A DNA stretch of 64,000 nucleotides from the NCBI RefSeq assembly GCF_017491605.1, contig NZ_JAFGYY010000026.1, positions 1 through 64,000 on the forward strand. Direction: 5' to 3'. Position 1 is the first letter of the stretch; each line of letters opens with the position of its first letter. The translations under genes were made by a program, and so were the position numbers. The notes beneath the pieces are model-generated. The model did not search any database. It had not been told where the DNA came from and saw nothing but the letters and a program-made list of their open reading frames with translations. This DNA comes from Pseudomonas sp. 30_B (GTDB lineage: Bacteria; Pseudomonadota; Gammaproteobacteria; Pseudomonadales; Pseudomonadaceae). Of the stretch, positions 26,097 to 35,023 are shown one piece after another.

Positions 26097-27284
26097 ATGT
26101 CGCAGAAAACCTATGTTGCCGGTGTAGGCATGATCCCGTTCGCCAAGCCCGGCGCCAGCGGCTCCTACGTCGAGATGGGCGCCGAAGCCGTGCGTCTTGC
26201 GTTGAAGGATGCCGGTCTGAGTTACGACCTGGTTCAGCAGGCCTATGCCGGATATGTCTACGGCGATTCAACCTGTGGCCAATCGGCGCTGTATGAAGTG
26301 GGCATGACGGGGATCCCCGTCATCAACGTCAACAACAACTGCGCCAGTGGCTCGACAGCGCTCTACCTGGCGCGTCAGGCGGTGGAAAGCGGCGCCGTGG
26401 ATTGCGCCCTGGCCTTCGGCTTCGAGCAGATGCAACCCGGGGCACTGCGCAACGCCTGGACGGATCGCGTAACGACGATGGGCAAAGGCTTCGACTCGGC
26501 AGCGCAAGTCTTCCCCGAAGGCGTCGGCATGCCCGGGGCGCTGATGTTCTTCGGCGGCGCCGGCAAGGAGCACATGCTCAAGTACGGGACCCGCATGGAA
26601 ACCTTTGCGGCGATTCGCGCCAAGGCCAGCCGCCATGCCGCAAACAACCCGTTGTCGGTGTTCCGGAAGGTCGTCACCACCGAGGAAGTGATGGCCGACC
26701 AGGTTGTCTGGGAGGGTGTGATGACCCGCCTGATGGCCTGCCCGCCGACCTGTGGCGGCGCCGCGGCGATCATCGTATCCGAGCGCTTTGCGCGCAAGCA
26801 CGGCCTGCGCACCGACGTGACCATCCTGGCCCAGGCCATGGCCACCGATAAGCCCGAGGCTTTCGATCCACCGTCGATGATCAACATTGTCGGTGTCGGC
26901 ATGACCCATGACGCCGCCTATGAAGTCTACGAGAAGGCCGGGGTCGGTCCGGAAGACATCCGCGTCTGCGAACTGCACGACTGCTTCGCCCACAACGAAC
27001 TGCTGACCTACGAGGGGCTGGGCTTCTGCAAAGTCGGCGAAAGCGAGAAGTTCGTCATGGACGGCAACAACACCTATGGCGGCCAAGTGGTGGTCAACCC
27101 GTCCGGCGGCCTGCTGTCCAAGGGGCACCCGCTGGGCGCCACCGGTCTTGCGCAGTGCTATGAGCTGACTCACCAACTGCGCGGCACGGCGGACAAGCGC
27201 CAGGTGGAAGGCCTGCAGCATGCCCTGCAGCACAACCTGGGCTTGGGCGGCGCCGGCGTCGTGACCCTCTACGGGCGCGGCTGA
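26097..27284 (+). CDS. SCP-x-type thiolase (lipid-transfer-protein-like)
   Basis: This 395-aa thiolase-fold protein has the nucleophile Cys about 82 (VNNNCASGSTALY), CELHDCFAHNELL, and GGLLSKGHPLGATGLAQ with the active-site His. This pattern is that of SCP-x/lipid-transfer thiolases, which cleave 2-methyl-3-oxoacyl-CoA and sterol side-chain intermediates in eukaryotes and actinobacteria. There is no C-terminal SCP2 domain. CTGGAG precedes the ATG. It performs the last beta-oxidation step in this operon; the exact chain is inferred. Confidence 0.9.
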   Translation: MSQKTYVAGVGMIPFAKPGASGSYVEMGAEAVRLALKDAGLSYDLVQQAYAGYVYGDSTCGQSALYEVGMTGIPVINVNNNCASGSTALYLARQAVESGAVDCALAFGFEQMQPGALRNAWTDRVTTMGKGFDSAAQVFPEGVGMPGALMFFGGAGKEHMLKYGTRMETFAAIRAKASRHAANNPLSVFRKVVTTEEVMADQVVWEGVMTRLMACPPTCGGAAAIIVSERFARKHGLRTDVTILAQAMATDKPEAFDPPSMINIVGVGMTHDAAYEVYEKAGVGPEDIRVCELHDCFAHNELLTYEGLGFCKVGESEKFVMDGNNTYGGQVVVNPSGGLLSKGHPLGATGLAQCYELTHQLRGTADKRQVEGLQHALQHNLGLGGAGVVTLYGRG

Positions 27285-27295
27285 GGAAAGCGGAC

Positions 27296-27736
27296 ATGGC
27301 AGACAAATCCCTGATCGGCCGTTCCACCGGGGTCACCACCACCGAGGTGGAGAAGGGCCGCCTGCGCTTCTTCGCCAAGGCGATCGGCGAGACCGATCCG
27401 GTGTATTTCGATGAAGAGGCGGCGCGTGCTGCCGGCTATCGAGCATTGCCGGTGCCGCCAACCTTCCTCATGTGCCTGGAAAGCGAAGGCCGCAACCCAC
27501 AGGCCATCGTCGAGGAGGTGATGGGCTTCGACCTCGGCCGCATCCTCCATGCCGAGCAGGAGTTCATCTATCACCGCATGGTCTTTGCCGGCGACGTGCT
27601 GACCTTCGATACGCGCATTGCCGACGTCTACGAGAAGAAGGGCGGCGCATTGCAGTTCGTGGTCCAGGAAACCCGCGTCACCAACCAGGATGGCGAGCAT
27701 GTCGCCGACATCCGTTCGTCCCTTGTGCAGCGCTGA
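27296..27736 (+). CDS. MaoC-like N-terminal hotdog protein (enoyl-CoA hydratase subunit)
   Basis: This 146-aa protein of the MaoC_dehydrat_N/FAS1-DH type contains FAKAIGETDPVYFDEEAARAAGYRALPVPPTFLMCL (positions about 25-60) and HAEQEFIYHRMVFAGDVLTF. This half lacks the full hydratase Asp/His motif and usually pairs with a MaoC partner to form a heteromeric R-specific hydratase, as in HadAB or ChsH1/ChsH2. It starts 11 nt after the thiolase gene, and the partner gene follows 10 nt later. Confidence 0.88.
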   Translation: MADKSLIGRSTGVTTTEVEKGRLRFFAKAIGETDPVYFDEEAARAAGYRALPVPPTFLMCLESEGRNPQAIVEEVMGFDLGRILHAEQEFIYHRMVFAGDVLTFDTRIADVYEKKGGALQFVVQETRVTNQDGEHVADIRSSLVQR

Positions 27737-27746
27737 GGAGCCGCCC

Positions 27747-28166
27747 ATGAACATTCCGCTCTACAGCGACGTCCAGGTCGGCGACACCCTGCCGCTGCTC
27801 AAGCTGCGCCCGATCAACCGCACCATGCTGGCGCTCTACGCCGGCGCCTCGGGCGATCACAACCAGATCCACATCGACATCGACTTCGCCCGCAAGGCGC
27901 GCCAGCCCGACGTGTTCGCCCACGGCATGCTGTCCGCCGCCTACCTGGGCCGTCTGCTCACCCAATGGGTGCCGCAACCCCGCTTGCGTCGCCTGGCGGT
28001 TCGCTTCGTCGGCATCACCCAGCTGGGGCACATCCCGCATCTCACCGGGCGAGTCGCCGAGAAGTTCGAACAGGCCGGCGAGAAGCGCGTGCGCCTGGAA
28101 ATCCAGTGCGCCAACCAGTACGGCGAACCCAAGATCGTCGGCGAAGCCATCGTGGCGCTGGCCTGA
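27747..28166 (+). CDS. MaoC-like (R)-enoyl-CoA hydratase catalytic subunit
   Basis: This 139-aa hotdog protein has the hydratase motif YAGASGDHNQIHIDIDFARKA (about 31-51), with catalytic Asp and His in GDHN.IH. AHGMLSAAYLGRLL follows. It hydrates trans-2-enoyl-CoA to (R)-3-hydroxyacyl-CoA, probably together with the non-catalytic MaoC half encoded just upstream. The start is the ATG at 27747, after GAGGAG. The SDR gene downstream would oxidise its product. Confidence 0.9.
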   Translation: MNIPLYSDVQVGDTLPLLKLRPINRTMLALYAGASGDHNQIHIDIDFARKARQPDVFAHGMLSAAYLGRLLTQWVPQPRLRRLAVRFVGITQLGHIPHLTGRVAEKFEQAGEKRVRLEIQCANQYGEPKIVGEAIVALA

Positions 28167-28201
28167 TCCCCCATCGAATCCATCAGCAGGAATAGAACAA
28201 C

Positions 28202-29032
28202 ATGCAGAAACTAGAAGGAAAAGTAGCCCTGGTGACCGGCTCCGGTCGGGGCATCGGCCGTAGCGTGGCGCTGAAGCTGGCCTCCGAGGGCGCCCGCGTG
28301 GTGGTCAACGATCTGGACGCGGCGCCCGCCGAGGAAGTGGTGGCGGAAATCCGTGCCGCCGGCGGCGAAGCCGTGGCCTGCATCGGCAGCGTCACCGCGG
28401 TGGATTTCGCCGACCGCTTCGTCAAGACCGCGGTCGACAACTACGGTGGCATCGACATCATCGTCAACAACGCGGGCTACACCTGGGACAACGTGATCCA
28501 GAAAATGACCGACGAGCAGTGGTACGCCATCATGGATTGCCACCTCACCGCACCGTTCCGCATCCTCCGCGCCGCTTATCCGGTCATCAGCGCTGCGGCC
28601 AAGGTGGAAGCGGCCGAAGGCCGGGTGGTCAACCGCAAGGTGGTGAACATCTCCTCGGTATCGGCCAGCGGCAACGCCGGGCAGGTCAACTACTCCACCG
28701 CCAAGGCGGGTGTGATGGGCCTGACCAAGGCGCTGGCGAAGGAGTGGGGACGGCACAAGGTCAACGTCAACGCCGTCGCCTACGGCCACATCGAAACCCG
28801 GATGACCGTACCAGTCGAAGGTGAAGTGAAGACCGTCAAGATCGAAGGTCGCGACATTCGCGTCGGCATCAGCCCGCAACTGGTCGAGCAATCGAAGCAC
28901 ATGACCCCGCTGGGCCGCCCGGGCACTCCGGACGAAGCCGCCGGCGCGGTATACATGTTTTGCATTCCCGAGTCCGACTACGTCACCGGCCAGGTCCTGG
29001 TCTGCGGCGGCGGTCTGGGCACTGTCGTTTGA
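28202..29032 (+). CDS. SDR-family 3-hydroxyacyl-CoA dehydrogenase
   Basis: This 276-aa FabG-like protein has the nucleotide motif TGSGRGIG (about 12-19), NNAGYTW, Ser in NISSVSASG, and the YSTAK catalytic Tyr/Lys. It resembles the SDR part of the peroxisomal D-bifunctional protein and should oxidise the (R)-3-hydroxyacyl-CoA made by the MaoC pair. An insertion (AAKVEAAEGRVVNRK, about 132-146) is longer than in FabG. It sits mid-operon, 35 nt after the hydratase gene, with AGGAA before the ATG. Confidence 0.9.
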   Translation: MQKLEGKVALVTGSGRGIGRSVALKLASEGARVVVNDLDAAPAEEVVAEIRAAGGEAVACIGSVTAVDFADRFVKTAVDNYGGIDIIVNNAGYTWDNVIQKMTDEQWYAIMDCHLTAPFRILRAAYPVISAAAKVEAAEGRVVNRKVVNISSVSASGNAGQVNYSTAKAGVMGLTKALAKEWGRHKVNVNAVAYGHIETRMTVPVEGEVKTVKIEGRDIRVGISPQLVEQSKHMTPLGRPGTPDEAAGAVYMFCIPESDYVTGQVLVCGGGLGTVV

Positions 29033-29050
29033 TCGGCGGAGACTCCTGAC

Positions 29051-30202
29051 ATGCGCGTGGAAAATTATCGTTCCCCCTGGATGGATCCCGACCTGGATGC
29101 CTTCCGTGACAGCATCCGTCGTTTCGTCCGTGAGCAACTGGTGCCCCATGACGATAAATGGCGTGCTCAGCACCACTCTGACCGTGCGGCCTGGCTGGCT
29201 TGCGGCGAGATGGGCATGATCCTGCCGGATATTCCTTCCGAGTATGGTGGTGTTGACGGTTCGCCCGCCCACTATACGGTGGCCATGGAGGAGCTGACCT
29301 ATGCCGGCGTCATGAGCATTGCGCTGAGCATCAACCACATCGTCGGCCACTATATTCTCGCCAGCGGCACCGAGGAGCAGAAGCGCCAGTGGTTGCCCGG
29401 CATCGCCTCCGGGAAGGTCATCACCTCCATCGCCATGACCGAGCCGGGGACGGGTTCCGACCTGCAGGGCGTGAAGACCCGCGCGGTGAAGAAAGGGGAT
29501 CGCTATGTAATCAACGGCTCCAAGACCTTCATCAGCAATGGCCAGAACAGCGATGTGGTCATCGTCGTTGCCAAGACCGATCTGGAGGCCAAGGGCTCCC
29601 GTGGCATTTCGCTGTTCATCGTGGACACCTCGACGCCCGGCTTCCATCGTGGCAAGTGCCTGGACAAGATCGGCCTGCCGGGTCAGGACACCTCGGAGAT
29701 GTTCTTCCAGGACTGCGAGGTGCCGGCCCATTGCCTGCTCGGCGGTGTGGAAGGCCAGGGCTTCATCCAGCTGATGCAGCAGTTGCCCTACGAGCGTGCG
29801 GAAATCGCGCTTCAGGCTGCCGCCGGCATGGAGCGCGCGTTGTCTCTGACGCTGGAGTACACCCGCGAGCGCAAGGCCTTCGGCAAGTCGATTCTGGACT
29901 TCCAGAACACCCGCTTCACCCTGGCGGAAGTGAAAACCACCGTTCTCGCTTCGCGCACCCTGGCCGACCTGATCGTCCAGCGCTGGGTTGACGGCACGCT
30001 GGATACCACCCTGGCGTCGATGGGCAAGTTCTGGCTGACTGATCGTCAGGGCGAAGTCATCGATACGTGCCTGCAGTTCTTCGGTGGCTTCGGCTACATG
30101 AACGAATATCCCATCGCCCGCATGTTCGCCGACGCCCGTGTGTCGCGAATCTATGGTGGGGCCAATGAGATCCAGCGCGAGCTGGTAGGCCGTTCGTTGT
30201 AA
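29051..30202 (+). CDS. Acyl-CoA dehydrogenase, long-chain (LCAD-like) type
   Basis: This 383-aa FAD enzyme shows IAMTEPGTGSDLQGVKTRA and the C-terminal IYGGANEIQRELVGRSL. The YEGT glutamate of medium-chain enzymes is Gly here, as in LCAD. The base is then expected at Glu about 248 in LPYERAEIA, as in LCAD. LCAD accepts long and 2-methyl-branched chains, which suits the AMACR and SCP-x genes in the operon. GGAG precedes the ATG at 29051. It probably shares the chain with the 597-aa dehydrogenase encoded at 13979. Confidence 0.92.
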   Translation: MRVENYRSPWMDPDLDAFRDSIRRFVREQLVPHDDKWRAQHHSDRAAWLACGEMGMILPDIPSEYGGVDGSPAHYTVAMEELTYAGVMSIALSINHIVGHYILASGTEEQKRQWLPGIASGKVITSIAMTEPGTGSDLQGVKTRAVKKGDRYVINGSKTFISNGQNSDVVIVVAKTDLEAKGSRGISLFIVDTSTPGFHRGKCLDKIGLPGQDTSEMFFQDCEVPAHCLLGGVEGQGFIQLMQQLPYERAEIALQAAAGMERALSLTLEYTRERKAFGKSILDFQNTRFTLAEVKTTVLASRTLADLIVQRWVDGTLDTTLASMGKFWLTDRQGEVIDTCLQFFGGFGYMNEYPIARMFADARVSRIYGGANEIQRELVGRSL

Positions 30203-30291
30203 TGGTAGCCGGCACCCGGTTGCCGGCCACAGCGAGCGACGCCAGGGGAGGCCCTGTCACCCCTGGCGTCATTGTCGATGCGAGGATGCCG

Positions 30292-30828
30292 ATGCCGATT
30301 GAACTGGAACGCTATCCGCTGCATACCCGGCAAGTGGTGTGCGAGGGATTTCGCCGCAGCGATGGGTATTACGAGTTCGAAGGGCGCCTGCTGGACCGCA
30401 AGGCCCATGATCTACATCTGCTGTTCAAGCAGGTGCCGGCCGGACAGCCGGTTCACCAGATGCGGGTCGTGCTGGTCGTTGATCAGGATTGGCGGGTGCG
30501 GGAGGCCCGGGCGAGCAGCGATGCCGCGCCGACACCCTACTGCGGAGAAATCGCGGCGGCCTATGCGAACCTCCAGGGCTTGACGATCGGCCGTGGTTTC
30601 AAGCGCGAGCTGCTTCGACTGCTGGGTGGTGAGCGGGGCTGTACGCATCTCACCGATCTTGTGGAAGCCCTGGCGACCACGGTGTTCCAGACGCTCATGA
30701 CCTTGCGTTACGACGGCCGGCAAACGCCTGGTGGCGCCACCGACGACAATCCGGTCCGTCACGTGCTGGGCACCTGCCACGCCTATCGGTGGGACGGACC
30801 GGCTGCCCGGAAATTATCCGGTCCATGA
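30292..30828 (+). CDS. DUF2889 family protein
   Basis: This protein of about 178 aa begins MPIELERYPLHTRQVVCEGF and continues RSDGYYEFEGRLLDRKAHD. It carries PYCGEIAAAYANLQGLTIGRGFKREL and CTHLTDLVEALATTVFQT, which fit DUF2889. No catalytic function is established. Proteins of this family recur in steroid and other hydrophobic-substrate operons, which suits the context. In-frame starts exist at 30202, 30286 and 30292; AGG spacing favours 30292. Confidence 0.8.
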   Translation: MPIELERYPLHTRQVVCEGFRRSDGYYEFEGRLLDRKAHDLHLLFKQVPAGQPVHQMRVVLVVDQDWRVREARASSDAAPTPYCGEIAAAYANLQGLTIGRGFKRELLRLLGGERGCTHLTDLVEALATTVFQTLMTLRYDGRQTPGGATDDNPVRHVLGTCHAYRWDGPAARKLSGP

Positions 30829-30913
30829 GGATTCATCAGTAAGCAACGAGCACCAGCGCAGTGCATCCAGATGCCGAGTGTGTTCCCCGATAACAAGAAC
30901 ACTGGAGAACGAC

Positions 30914-32482
30914 ATGTACATCACCCAAGGTCTACACCGTCACATGCAGCAACGGCCCCATGCGACGGCGATTCGCTGCCAGGGGCGCGGCATGACCTTC
31001 GCACAACTGGGCGGACGCGTCGCACGTCTCGCCGGGGCGCTCAAAGCGCTCGGACTGCAAAGCGGCGACTGCGTGGCCATGCTGTCACGCAACTCTCCCC
31101 AATACATCGAATACAGCCTGGGCGTGCCCTGGGCCGACGGCATCCTCAACCCGGTCAATACGCGCTGGAGCGTGGCGGAGGTGGTCTACTCCCTGGATGA
31201 CTCCGGCACCTCGATCCTCATCGTCGACGACAGCTTCAAGGACATGGGCCTGGCGATCATGCGGCAGGCCAGGACGCTGCGCCACGTGATCCACGTCGGC
31301 GAGCAGGAGACTCCCGAAGGCATGCTCGGCTACGAGGCGCTGCTGGCCGGGGCCGAGCCGGTGGACGACGTGCGCCGGCATGGCGATGCGCTTCTTGGGA
31401 TTTTCTATACCGGCGGCACCACCGGTTTCCCCAAGGGGGTGATGATCAGCCATAACAATCTGGCCTTTGCCGCCATGGCCTCCGCCAGCAAAGGCTTCTT
31501 CGGACGTGACGCCCGTTTCCTGCATGCCATGCCGATGTTCCACCTGGCGGATTTCTCGGCGATGTACTGCCTGATCATGTCCGGTGGCGTGCACGTGATA
31601 CTCCCGGCGTTCAGCGGAGAGGCGGCGATCCGTACGGTGGCCGAGGTGCAGATGACCGACCTCATGCTCGCCCCGACCATGATCCAGATGATGCTGCAGG
31701 CCCGCGAGGCCAGTCCGGAACTGCAGTCGCTGCAGCTGAGCAGCATCCGCAACATCATCTACGGCGCTTCGCCGATTTCCCCGGCGCTGCTGGACCGCGC
31801 CTGCATCGCATTCCCCAAGGCCCGCTTCTTCCAGGGCTACGGGATGACCGAACTGACCACTGGCGGCACCATGCTCGATGCTGAGTACCACTGTGCCGAG
31901 CACCAGGTGAGCGGCAAGATGTATTCGGCCGGTCGGGCGATCAGTTGCGTCGAACTGCGCATCGTCGACGAACACGACCAGGAAGTACCGCGCGGCAGCG
32001 TGGGCGAGATCGTCGTGCGCGGCCCCAACGTCATGCTCGGCTACCTGAACCAGCCGGAGCTGACCGCCGAAGTGCTCAAGGGCGGCTGGATGCACACCGG
32101 CGACGGCGCCTACATGGACGACGAGGGCTTCGTGCACATCGTCGACCGGCTCAAGGACATGATCGTCAGCGGCGGCGAGAACGTCTACTCCGCCGAGGTC
32201 GAGAATGCCGTGGCCAGTCACCCGGCGGTGGCGCAGTGCGCTGCCATTGGCATTCCCTCGGAGAAATGGGGGGAGAGCGTGCACGTGGTGATAGTGCTCA
32301 AGCCCGGCGCCGAGCTCGATGAGGAGCAGATCATCGCCCATTGCCGCGAGCGGATCGCCGGCTACAAGTGCCCGCGCAGCATGGAGATCCGCGAGAGCCT
32401 GCCGCTGTCCAGCGTCGGCAAGATCCTCAAGAGCGAGCTGCGCAAGCCTTACTGGGAAAAACACGCACGCAACATCGCCTGA
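30914..32482 (+). CDS. Acyl-CoA synthetase (ANL superfamily)
   Basis: This 522-aa AMP-forming ligase has the P-loop YTGGTTGFPKGVMIS (about 164-178), the GYGMTE motif, the hinge region VDRLKDMIVSGGENVYSAEVE (about 414-434) and the catalytic Lys in LPLSSVGKILKSELR near the C-terminus. It activates a carboxylic acid to its CoA ester and so starts the pathway. The start is the ATG at 30914, after CTGGAG. The long ORF upstream of this ATG is antisense-like extension. The acid is unknown; by context it is long-chain or branched. Confidence 0.92.
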   Translation: MYITQGLHRHMQQRPHATAIRCQGRGMTFAQLGGRVARLAGALKALGLQSGDCVAMLSRNSPQYIEYSLGVPWADGILNPVNTRWSVAEVVYSLDDSGTSILIVDDSFKDMGLAIMRQARTLRHVIHVGEQETPEGMLGYEALLAGAEPVDDVRRHGDALLGIFYTGGTTGFPKGVMISHNNLAFAAMASASKGFFGRDARFLHAMPMFHLADFSAMYCLIMSGGVHVILPAFSGEAAIRTVAEVQMTDLMLAPTMIQMMLQAREASPELQSLQLSSIRNIIYGASPISPALLDRACIAFPKARFFQGYGMTELTTGGTMLDAEYHCAEHQVSGKMYSAGRAISCVELRIVDEHDQEVPRGSVGEIVVRGPNVMLGYLNQPELTAEVLKGGWMHTGDGAYMDDEGFVHIVDRLKDMIVSGGENVYSAEVENAVASHPAVAQCAAIGIPSEKWGESVHVVIVLKPGAELDEEQIIAHCRERIAGYKCPRSMEIRESLPLSSVGKILKSELRKPYWEKHARNIA

Positions 32483-32526
32483 CGCCGGTCGAGCTCGACG
32501 CAATCATGTTGACAAGGAATCTGCCC

Positions 32527-33927
32527 ATGCCCCCCCATCCGACTCGCCTGCTGGCAGCCGGCCTGGCGATCTTCGCCGCCGGGCTCGCCTGGGGCGACCA
32601 GCCCACCCCCGAGGAATCCCGGGCCATTGCCCGGGAAGCCTACGTCTATGGCTTCCCGCTGGTGGACAGCTACCGCATCCAGTACACCTACTTCCAGGAC
32701 CGCGCCAACCCCGAATTCAAGGTGCCCTGGAACACCCTGCACAACGAGGCGCGGCTGTATACGCCGGAAGACACCGCGATCCAGACGCCCAACGCCGACA
32801 CCCCCTATTCGCAACTGGGCGCCGACCTGCGCAGCGAGCCCCTGGTGCTGAGCGTGCCCGACGTAGAGGCGCAACGGTATTACTCGCTGCAGTTCGTCGA
32901 CGCCTATACCTACAACTTCGCCTATGTAGGCAGCCGCGCCACCGGCAACAAGGCCGCCCGCTATCTGCTGGCCGGACCTGACTGGAAAGGGCAGACGCCG
33001 CCGGGGATCGCCAAGGTCATCCGTTCCGATACCCAATTTGCCTTCGTCTTCTACCGTACCCAGCTGTTCAATCCGCAGGACATGGAAGGGGTACGCAAGG
33101 TGCAGGCGGGATTCAAGGTGGAACCGCTGTCGGCCTACCTGGGCCAGCCGGCGCCGAAGCCTGCTCCCGCGGTGAACTTCATCAAGCCGCTGAGCGCCGA
33201 ACAGGAGCGCAAGTCGCCGGAGTTCTTCCAGGTCCTCAACTTCGTGCTGGGGTACTGCCCGACCCTGGACTCCGAGAAGGCGCTGATGGAGCGCTTTGCC
33301 CGGTTGAACATCGGCCCCGGAAAGACCTTCGACTTCCAGGCTCTGTCGCCGGAGCTGCGCGAAGCCGTGCAGGCGGGCATGGCCGATGCCTGGAAACAGT
33401 CCATGGCCGATTTCGAACGCCTGCGCAATGCCGGCAAGGTGTCCAGTGGCGACGTGTTCGGCACCCGCGAGCACCTGGCCGGCAACTACCTGTACCGGAT
33501 GGCGGCCGCGGTCGGGGGGATCTACGGCAACTCTGCCGAGGAAGCGGTGTACGTCAGCTACAACCTGGATGCCGGCCAGCAGAAGCTCGATGGCGGCCAC
33601 CGCTACGTCCTGCGTTTCGCCAAGGATCAGCTGCCCCCCGTGCATTCGTTCTGGTCGCTGACGCCCTACACCCTGCCCGAGCGCAACCTGGTGGCCAACC
33701 CGCTGCAGCGCTACCTGGTCAACTCGCCGATGCTGCCCGACATGCAGCGCGACGCCGATGGCGGCCTCACGCTCTACGTGCAGAACGACTCGCCGGGCGG
33801 CGCGCGTGAGGCCAACTGGGTCCCGGTACCGAAGGGGCCCTTCCTGCTGGCCATGCGTCTCTACTGGCCGAAGGCGGAAGTGCTTTCCGGCAACTGGCAA
33901 CGGCCGACCCTGCAACGGGTCGAGTGA
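32527..33927 (+). CDS. Exported DUF1254/DUF1214 protein (1)
   Basis: This 466-aa protein has a signal peptide (about 1-23, ending GLAWG). An N-terminal DUF1254 domain follows (REAYVYGFPLVDSYRIQYTY, TPNADTPYSQLGADL, VPDVEAQRYYSLQFVD), then a C-terminal DUF1214 domain (HRYVLRFAKDQLPPVHSFWS, then LTPYTLPERNLVANP). The domain pair is widespread in bacterial envelopes without a firm function. Of the two possible starts (32506, 32527), AAGGA fits the second. It lies 44 nt after the ligase gene. Confidence 0.88.
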   Translation: MPPHPTRLLAAGLAIFAAGLAWGDQPTPEESRAIAREAYVYGFPLVDSYRIQYTYFQDRANPEFKVPWNTLHNEARLYTPEDTAIQTPNADTPYSQLGADLRSEPLVLSVPDVEAQRYYSLQFVDAYTYNFAYVGSRATGNKAARYLLAGPDWKGQTPPGIAKVIRSDTQFAFVFYRTQLFNPQDMEGVRKVQAGFKVEPLSAYLGQPAPKPAPAVNFIKPLSAEQERKSPEFFQVLNFVLGYCPTLDSEKALMERFARLNIGPGKTFDFQALSPELREAVQAGMADAWKQSMADFERLRNAGKVSSGDVFGTREHLAGNYLYRMAAAVGGIYGNSAEEAVYVSYNLDAGQQKLDGGHRYVLRFAKDQLPPVHSFWSLTPYTLPERNLVANPLQRYLVNSPMLPDMQRDADGGLTLYVQNDSPGGAREANWVPVPKGPFLLAMRLYWPKAEVLSGNWQRPTLQRVE

Positions 33928-33945
33928 CAGCGGAGGAACAACCAC

Positions 33946-34977
33946 ATGCATAAGACCATTCGCCATTCCCTGTTGTTGCTCGCCGCCCCCTGGCTTGCCG
34001 TGCATCAGGCCGCCTGGGCGGCGACGGCGCCCAGGCCGGTGAGCGTCGACAACTTCGCCCAGGCGGAGTCGGACCGCTACTTCGCCGCCATCGCCAAGCG
34101 CTATGGCGTCGGCCATCTGCAGCACAACCGCCAGGTGGCATCCATCGACCAGCAGACGGTCATCCGGCTCAACCGCGACACGCTGTATTCAGTCGGGGTC
34201 TTCGACCTGGAGGCCGGGCCCCTGACGCTGACCCTGCCGGATACCGGCGGGCGTTACCTGTCGCTTCAGGTGATCAACGAGCAGCATTACGTGCCGGCGG
34301 TGTTCTACGGCGCGGGAACGCACCGCTTGACCCGCGATGCCATGGGTAGCCGCTATGTGGCGATCGCCTTGCGTATTCTCGCCAACCCCGCCGATGCCCA
34401 GGACATGCAGCACGCGCACGCGCTGCAGGACGCGGTGCGCGTCGAGCAGGCCGGCGCCGGGCAACTGGAGCTGCCGCAATGGGATAGTGAAAGCCAGAGC
34501 AAGGTTCGCAGCGCGCTGTTGGCGCTGGCCGCGCTGGAACCGGACCTGAACCGTGCCTTCGGCGCCCAGGGGCAGGTCGACCCGGTGCGTCACCTGATCG
34601 CTTCCGCCTCGGCCTGGGGCGGGTTCCCGGAGAGGGACGCGACCTACCTGAACGTCACCCCGGCGCGCAACGACGGTTCGACGCCGTATCGCCTGCATGT
34701 CAGGGACGTACCGGTAGACGCGTTCTGGTCGGTCAGCGTGTACAACGCCAAGGGCTATTTCGAGCCCAACTCCCTGGGCGCCTACAACCTCAACAGCGTC
34801 ACGGCGCAACGGGGCGAGGATGGCAGCATCGAGGTCGCCTTCGGCGGCTGCGACGGCAAGCGGCCCAACTGCCTGCCGATCATGCCGGGCTGGAACTACA
34901 TGGTCCGCCTGTATCAGCCGCAACCCCCAGTGCTCGAGGGCAGTTGGCGCTTCCCCGAGGCCACGCCGGCGAACTGA
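33946..34977 (+). CDS. Exported DUF1254/DUF1214 protein (2), shorter paralogue
   Basis: This 343-aa protein has a signal peptide (about 1-26, ending AAWA). It shows the same domain order as the previous gene: DUF1254 (VIRLNRDTLYSVGVFDLEAG, LPDTGGRYLSLQVINEQHYV) then DUF1214 (YRLHVRDVPVDAFWSVSVYN). It is about 120 aa shorter, missing part of the linker region. It ends the operon just before a strong terminator. Function is unknown; a periplasmic or outer-leaflet role in substrate handling is inferred from context. Confidence 0.88.
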   Translation: MHKTIRHSLLLLAAPWLAVHQAAWAATAPRPVSVDNFAQAESDRYFAAIAKRYGVGHLQHNRQVASIDQQTVIRLNRDTLYSVGVFDLEAGPLTLTLPDTGGRYLSLQVINEQHYVPAVFYGAGTHRLTRDAMGSRYVAIALRILANPADAQDMQHAHALQDAVRVEQAGAGQLELPQWDSESQSKVRSALLALAALEPDLNRAFGAQGQVDPVRHLIASASAWGGFPERDATYLNVTPARNDGSTPYRLHVRDVPVDAFWSVSVYNAKGYFEPNSLGAYNLNSVTAQRGEDGSIEVAFGGCDGKRPNCLPIMPGWNYMVRLYQPQPPVLEGSWRFPEATPAN

Positions 34978-34992
34978 GTTATCGCAAGGCGG

Positions 34993-35020
34993 AAGGGGCA
35001 GGTCGACCTGCCCCTTTTTT
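34993..35020. terminator. Rho-independent terminator of the plus-strand operon
   Basis: AAGGGGCAGGT pairs with ACCTGCCCCTT and a T run follows at 35015-35020, 16 nt past the DUF1214 stop. The A residues at the left flank let it also end the minus-strand GNAT operon. Confidence 0.9.
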
Positions 35021-35023
35021 CAT

